24,319 bases of DNA, taken from a virus. The notes below the pieces were generated by a model that ran no database searches, was not told the DNA's origin, and saw only the letters and a list, made by a program, of their open reading frames with translations. The stretch lies in the IMG/VR virus record IMGVR_UViG_3300025151_000296, positions 1 through 24,319 of that record; one strand, 5' to 3'. The position numbers were made by a program, and so were the translations under genes. Below, piece after piece: positions 20,718 through 24,319 of this stretch (positions are counted from its first letter, which is position 1; each line of letters opens with the position of its first letter).

Positions 20718-20915
20718 TTATTCTCTCCTAATTATTTTCTTTTCTATTAATTCATCATAGTTGTCCATCCAACTACTTAGAATTTTTATTGCCTCTCTTC
20801 GGCCTAAGCCGAACTCTTCTCTCAAATACGGAGTTGCACCAAACATGTTAGTGACTCCGCTTTGTCTTAATACTTCTAAGAATACATAGTATTCTGTCCA
20901 TTCTTCATTTATCAT
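20718..20915 (-). CDS. Small HTH-like protein with TNMFGA motif
   Basis: 65 aa. The order SGVTNMFGATPYLREEFGL, then REAIKILSSWM, resembles a small protein family that I recall from many tailed phages of marine bacteria; I know no assigned function. The layout suggests a helix-turn-helix-like fold. The gene lies directly after TFB, with the stop and next ATG two bases apart. Confidence 0.75.
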   Translation of the reverse strand: MINEEWTEYYVFLEVLRQSGVTNMFGATPYLREEFGLGRREAIKILSSWMDNYDELIEKKIIRRE

Positions 20916-20916
20916 T

Positions 20917-21750
20917 TTAATTTCTCCTTATTTCATTTATCTGTTTTCCTTTTATTTGAGAACAATTCTCATAACCAATCAAAGCCAACAGTTTCTTTGT
21001 GGTTAGTTTTATTGACGAGATAGACACTTTAGCCTTTCTCGCAATATCTTTTTGTTTTATTGGATGCAAGAACATATTCTTAGCAATCCAACAAATACTA
21101 GCATAATAGACTGTGCCTTTAACACAATCAATATCTTTAGTTATTGATTCAAACACTTCTAATACCTCTTGGCATTTTGAAGCAAACTCCAAATCGAGTG
21201 TTATTTTAGAAGTTATTCTTTTCAACATGTAAGTTGGGTCTGCTCCATCCTTTCTAGGAGCATTATAGTGCTTGTTAATTCTTTTTATTGCCCTGTTCAA
21301 AGTTCTAGTATTACAAGAAAACTCTTTCCTTAATTCCTTGAGTGGAATAGGAGTTCTGTTCTCTTTTAGAACATAATAAACAACCGCAGTTGCTTTTTCT
21401 TCAATGCCTAGAGTAGTCAAGACATTCTTCCTGTATAGTTGAATATAGCACTCTTCGACTCTATCTTTCAATGGGTGTTTTGGCATCAATGTTGATAATA
21501 ACATATTACACATTCTAAGCCCATTCTCCAAATGAACATTATTAGATTTAATCCAATTAGGAACTAAACTAGTAGGGGCTGAACCTAATACTTTGTCCGG
21601 CGAGTGAATTAAATCTCCCTTTCTATCGAAAGAACTTACGCTCTGCTCAAACAACTCGGTTATGGCTACTAGGCCACAATCATTACAAGTTAGTTCTCCC
21701 ATTCTTTCATTCATTGTAAATTTATTTCCATTACATTCAAGACATTTCAT
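20917..21750 (-). CDS. tfb: Transcription initiation factor B (TFB/TFIIB)
   Basis: A 277-aa archaeal TFB homolog that recruits RNA polymerase to TBP-bound promoters. The N-terminal zinc ribbon is C3-x2-C6 and C22-x2-C25 (CLECNGNK, CNDCGLV). After a linker come two cyclin-like repeats (about 80-170 and 180-270); the second holds an HTH-like IKQKDIARKAKVSISSIKLTTKKL that fits BRE contact. It diverges in the B-reader region. The virus may use it to redirect the host polymerase to its own TATA promoters, such as that at 23713. ATG 21750 is preferred to the in-frame TTG at 21759; it overlaps the previous gene. Confidence 0.9.
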   Translation of the reverse strand: MKCLECNGNKFTMNERMGELTCNDCGLVAITELFEQSVSSFDRKGDLIHSPDKVLGSAPTSLVPNWIKSNNVHLENGLRMCNMLLSTLMPKHPLKDRVEECYIQLYRKNVLTTLGIEEKATAVVYYVLKENRTPIPLKELRKEFSCNTRTLNRAIKRINKHYNAPRKDGADPTYMLKRITSKITLDLEFASKCQEVLEVFESITKDIDCVKGTVYYASICWIAKNMFLHPIKQKDIARKAKVSISSIKLTTKKLLALIGYENCSQIKGKQINEIRRN

Positions 21751-22882
21751 CAATATCAACTCTTTGTTTTTTATTTGGTTTTCTTTTTAGGTAGCCTTTA
21801 ATCGTATTTACTCTTGCTACCGTTAAATTGTCATTCATAACTGCTAATGCTCTTGTTGCGAATTGGTCGCCTAGAGAAGAACCTCTAGCCATATTATCTA
21901 TACAAATTGGGCCTGTCCATCCCCATTTCTTGTCGTCTTTAGGTTGTCTTACATAAGTAGATACCATTTGTATGTTGCTTTTGAATTGGCTATTCTCTAA
22001 CTTCCAATCATATTCATTACCAACAACATACATAGTTTGTGGTTCTCCGTTATCATCCCATATCATTTTTATTCTAGTAGGATGTTTATTAGCCATATCG
22101 GTTAGTAATTGCTTGGCTCTATTCTCCACCAAGTCTTGTGTTCTATTTTGCATCAAGAATGCTTTTATTCTTTTAATGTCCGAATCTAAAGGTTCTTGGC
22201 CAATAATAGTTTGATATAGTCTTTTTAGGCCCATTCTCTTAAATTTACTATTTTGCCTACCATGAATATAATAACCACAAAAGGACTGTAAATCTTTCAT
22301 TGACATATTACCCCAAACACCGTCACCAATCTCTAAGGCAAATTCTTTATCTCCTATTTGAGCAACATTTAGCCTTACTTCTTCCTTATCAAAATCATTA
22401 AAGAAATGATAAGGAACTCTATTCTCCAAAACATACTTTATGTCTTCTGTTAGGCTTAATGCCGAAAACAAAGTTTTCATTAGTTCTCCATTATCATCAG
22501 TAAAGCATGATTTGAACAATACCCTAGCAAGCACATTACTAATGGTAGCGATACTTTCCGCTTTACCATTTATTCTATACTTACTACCCTTTCTAATCAA
22601 AGATATAGGGCATTCTTTTATGTAGAATACTCCTTCAAAATCACCTTCTCTCAATTGATTGGGCTTACTATTAGTATGTCCCCATCTAGTTGTTTTAGGC
22701 TTAGTTAGCATTTGTTTGAACCATAACTTTATTGAGTGATGAAGTGGGTCTTTTGCGCCCCTATCGGGGTAAATTGTTTGCATGACATTACCTGCTCTTT
22801 CAAACAAATCACTGCTAATAATAGTTGCATAATCAATCCCTCCGTCTTGGGGCTTACTTATTCTCATTCTTATTTCTCTCAT
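21737..22882 (-). CDS. Conserved-looking protein of unknown function, 381 aa
   Basis: The largest unrecognised protein of the window. It is a soluble, mixed alpha/beta protein with basic N and C termini (KGYLKRKPNKKQR). Segments of note are FKSCFTDDNGELMKTLFSAL, GDKEFALEIGDGVWGNMSMKDL and an aromatic stretch WGWTGPICIDNMARGSSLGDQ. No Walker, nuclease or metal motif is evident. It overlaps the TFB start, so regulation or DNA binding is possible but not shown. ATG 22882 follows the TGATAATATG pattern. Confidence 0.75.
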   Translation of the reverse strand: MREIRMRISKPQDGGIDYATIISSDLFERAGNVMQTIYPDRGAKDPLHHSIKLWFKQMLTKPKTTRWGHTNSKPNQLREGDFEGVFYIKECPISLIRKGSKYRINGKAESIATISNVLARVLFKSCFTDDNGELMKTLFSALSLTEDIKYVLENRVPYHFFNDFDKEEVRLNVAQIGDKEFALEIGDGVWGNMSMKDLQSFCGYYIHGRQNSKFKRMGLKRLYQTIIGQEPLDSDIKRIKAFLMQNRTQDLVENRAKQLLTDMANKHPTRIKMIWDDNGEPQTMYVVGNEYDWKLENSQFKSNIQMVSTYVRQPKDDKKWGWTGPICIDNMARGSSLGDQFATRALAVMNDNLTVARVNTIKGYLKRKPNKKQRVDIDEMS

Positions 22883-22886
22883 ATTA

Positions 22887-23054
22887 TCACATCATATATA
22901 TTTTTGATTTTGGTTTAAGACCGCATTCGGCGTGTCTTTCCATTTTTATTTCTTCGGGCAACAATAGTTGTCCACCGCATATACGGCATCTAGTAGCAAT
23001 TCTTTTCTTATACGCTCTATGACTACTGACATAGTTCGGGTCTTTTTCTTTCAT
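22887..23054 (-). CDS. Zinc-finger miniprotein, 55 aa
   Basis: Basic N terminus, then CRICGG and HAECG (C-x2-C and H-x2-C), a treble-clef-like zinc site. The frame opens earlier at 23114, but ATG 23054 has GGAGAG at proper spacing and shortens the overlap with the preceding gene to 32 nt. Confidence 0.68.
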   Translation of the reverse strand: MKEKDPNYVSSHRAYKKRIATRCRICGGQLLLPEEIKMERHAECGLKPKSKIYMM

Positions 23055-23382
23055 ATATCTCTCTCCAATTTTTATTAAATTTGCATATTTTACATTGAGT
23101 TTCGCAGTTATCATCGTGATAAAGAAATGCTTCTAATCTAATTGGTAAGTTTATACTTTTCCAATTAGTAAAACCAATATCTATTGCTTCGGGGCTATCC
23201 CACAAAAAATTATCTAATTCTTGATTCAATAGATATTTCTTTCTACTATCACTACCATACCCTCCTAAGATTACAAAAAATCTTTTTAGGTTAAACTCTC
23301 TATTGATATTAGATATTGTATCAATATCTAACATAAACGAGTAAGCACACTTAGCGAAGTCTTCCAACTTCATAGTGTGCAT
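23023..23382 (-). CDS. Hypothetical Cys-cluster protein, 119 aa
   Basis: Unrecognised. The C-terminal third has CETQCKICKF (Cys spaced 4 and 3), a possible metal site, and a basic tail. The middle has aromatic strands (RFFVILGGYG). It begins 25 nt after the stem-loop ending the Ubl unit and has only a weak ribosome site; ATG 23373 is an alternative start. Confidence 0.65.
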   Translation of the reverse strand: MHTMKLEDFAKCAYSFMLDIDTISNINREFNLKRFFVILGGYGSDSRKKYLLNQELDNFLWDSPEAIDIGFTNWKSINLPIRLEAFLYHDDNCETQCKICKFNKNWREIYERKRPELCQ

Positions 23383-23406
23383 GGCTATGTCTCTCTCTTA
23401 TTAAAT

Positions 23407-23436
23407 GGAGGGAAGAAGCCTAAGCCTCTTCCCTCC
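23407..23436 (-). terminator. 10-bp perfect stem-loop after the Ubl gene
   Basis: GGAGGGAAGA (23407-23416) pairs perfectly with TCTTCCCTCC (23427-23436) around a 10-nt loop, 34 nt after the Ubl stop. No T-run follows. It probably ends or protects the short Ubl mRNA, as the stem-loop at 9254-9292 does for SSB. Confidence 0.72.
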
Positions 23437-23470
23437 TTGCCCACAATCAAAGAAGATAAACTATCTACGC

Positions 23471-23677
23471 TTATTGTCCACCTACGATAGCAGGGGTCAA
23501 ATGCACTTCCGATACTTCATCCCAATTGATTTCATTGATGGTTTCACGGCTAACCATTATATCATCAACAAAAACCCAATGTGTAGGGTGTGTGTCTATC
23601 TGTTCAATCACTTCCGAACTAGCAAGTGAAGCCATTTCGGTGTGTCCTGTTTCATTTTGTATTACCAATTTTATCAT
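23471..23677 (-). CDS. Ubiquitin-like beta-grasp protein ending in GGQ
   Basis: 68 aa. The C terminus EVHLTPAIVGGQ follows the MoaD/ThiS/Urm1/Prok_Ub pattern (a last strand, then Pro, then Gly-Gly): G66-G67-Q68. The rest fits a small beta-grasp: MIKLVIQNETG (strand 1), HTEMASL (strand 2), helix SEVIEQID, and strand THWVFVDDIMV. One residue, Gln68, must be removed to expose Gly-Gly, a job for the JAB protease at 18976; the E1-like enzyme at 19746 would then activate it. It has its own promoter, GGAG ribosome site and stem-loop, consistent with strong, separately controlled expression. A sulfur-carrier role is the alternative to conjugation. Confidence 0.68.
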   Translation of the reverse strand: MIKLVIQNETGHTEMASLASSEVIEQIDTHPTHWVFVDDIMVSRETINEINWDEVSEVHLTPAIVGGQ

Positions 23678-23708
23678 ATCTATTTCTCCTATTTTCTTCT
23701 TTGTTTAA

Positions 23709-23748
23709 TCACTATTTAAAGTGAGCCTGTTTTCACTACAAGAGTGAA
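23709..23748 (-). promoter_or_regulatory. TATA promoter with two operator-like inverted repeats
   Basis: TTTAAATA (minus strand, 23720-23713) matches the archaeal TATA consensus 36-43 bases before the Ubl ATG. It lies inside an inverted repeat TCACT (23709-23713)/AGTGA (23720-23724). A second inverted repeat with the same halves, TTCACT (23732-23737)/AGTGAA (23743-23748), sits about two helical turns upstream. A repressor bound there would block TBP/TFB. Confidence 0.65.
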
Positions 23749-23774
23749 CGCTTGGTGTTGAATTAATAATTAAC

Positions 23775-24044
23775 TTATTCATCAATATCACCATTAATTT
23801 GCTTTTGCATGTCATTATCATCAATTTCAAATAACCTTTGTTCCCTCAAATATCCGTCTAAAATCATATCTAATTTTTCCGGCAGGGCATCAAAGATTCC
23901 TACTAATAATCGTCTATTTAAAGACAACCATATTTTATGTTGAGTGTTTAACATAACCTTTGGTTCATCATCTTCATTCATTGAGATTACCATAGGTGGT
24001 AATTCCAAATCGCTTACTACATTAAATTCTACTTTTCTTTTCAT
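23775..24044 (-). CDS. Hypothetical acidic protein, 89 aa
   Basis: Unrecognised. Beta strands at the start (KVEFNVVSDLELPPMVISM), then helix (IWLSLNRRLLVGIFDAL), and a very acidic tail (FEIDDNDMQKQINGDIDE). Starts in a TAATG overlap with the previous gene and is the last of its unit before the Ubl promoter. Confidence 0.7.
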   Translation of the reverse strand: MKRKVEFNVVSDLELPPMVISMNEDDEPKVMLNTQHKIWLSLNRRLLVGIFDALPEKLDMILDGYLREQRLFEIDDNDMQKQINGDIDE

Positions 24045-24319
24045 TATATCACTTCCATTGACATGAAGATAGTCTCCACATCTTTATTTTTTATTGCCAT
24101 TTCTACATTAGAGAAGTCACTTGCACAAAACCTATCGGTTAAATCAATAAGTTTTGTGGCGAATGCTTTCGCTAATCTTTGTTTACTTATACTAGAGAGC
24201 ATTTTACTTACCTCTAGTATTAAGTCCTGCATGTGTTTTTCATTGGCCATGCAAACATAGCATTGTTCTCTCATCATAACATCGTGGTTATGATTCCATG
24301 TTTTTATCCATCCTGTTCC
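24044..24319 (-). CDS. Hypothetical protein, N terminus probably outside the window
   Basis: The frame is open from the window edge to a stop at 24044 (91 codons plus stop). The first internal ATG is at 24277, but no ribosome site precedes it and the 14 upstream codons are in frame, so the protein probably begins beyond the window. It has a CYVC pair just after the ATG and then a helical region (MLSSISKQRLAKAFATKLIDL). No family recognised. Confidence 0.6.
   Translation of the reverse strand, partial: GTGWIKTWNHNHDVMMREQCYVCMANEKHMQDLILEVSKMLSSISKQRLAKAFATKLIDLTDRFCASDFSNVEMAIKNKDVETIFMSMEVI

Noticed and set aside
1-24319. tRNA genes, rRNA and CRISPR arrays
   Set aside because: I saw no cloverleaf-like sequence or regular repeat-spacer pattern; small structured RNAs cannot be excluded without a covariance search.

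Overview
The window reads as the replication, transcription and chaperone half of a double-stranded DNA virus of archaea. It is very AT-rich, and I find 57 protein genes, all on the minus strand, so the reading order runs from high to low coordinates. Most are joined by ATGA or TAATG overlaps or a few bases apart, and most have Shine-Dalgarno sites (GGAGG or GGTGAT, the two halves of the archaeal consensus). The replication proteins are archaeal in type: primase (PriS/AEP), family B polymerase, PCNA, RFC small subunit and an RFC-large-like protein, ATP-dependent ligase, Cas4-like nuclease, plus a viral TFB. This combination best fits magrovirus-like viruses of marine group II Euryarchaeota; that placement is inference. 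No capsid, terminase, portal or integrase gene is visible, so virion genes must lie outside the window.

Layout, in order of transcription. (1) 24319-23471: a gene cut by the window edge, an 89-aa gene, then a 68-aa ubiquitin-like (Ubl) protein ending in Gly-Gly-Gln with its own TATA promoter, a doubled operator-like palindrome and a downstream stem-loop. (2) 23382-18621: small zinc-binding proteins, a 381-aa unknown, TFB, three small genes, an E1/ThiF-like adenylyltransferase, a 77-aa unknown, a JAB/MPN+ isopeptidase, a 44-aa zinc ribbon and a GroES-like co-chaperonin. (3) 18624-13134: a group I (GroEL-type) chaperonin, zinc-finger proteins, a PC4-like protein, a histone-fold-like protein, ATP-dependent ligase and a LAGLIDADG-fold protein without its catalytic acid. 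(4) 13134-9306: RFC-large-like ATPase, two tandem paralogous DNA-binding-like proteins, RFC small subunit, and a large ssDNA-binding protein, ended by strong stem-loops. (5) 9171-3035: RecA/Sak4-like ATPase, PCNA, and a family B polymerase broken into two genes by nine small genes (about 1.77 kb). (6) 3038-1: Cas4-like nuclease, a MazG-like protein, small zinc proteins and the start of the primase.

Together the genes give an almost self-sufficient archaeal replisome: PolB and the RFC-large-like protein end in PIP boxes that should dock on the viral PCNA, and the SSB ends in an acidic tip. TFB with the PC4-like and histone-like proteins suggests control of transcription and template. The parts most worth attention are the Ubl-E1-JAB set, the polymerase split immediately before motif C with unusual motif residues, the bacterial-type GroEL/GroES pair in an archaeal-type genome, and a set of about a dozen zinc-binding miniproteins. 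Functions come from motifs read by eye; no database search was run.
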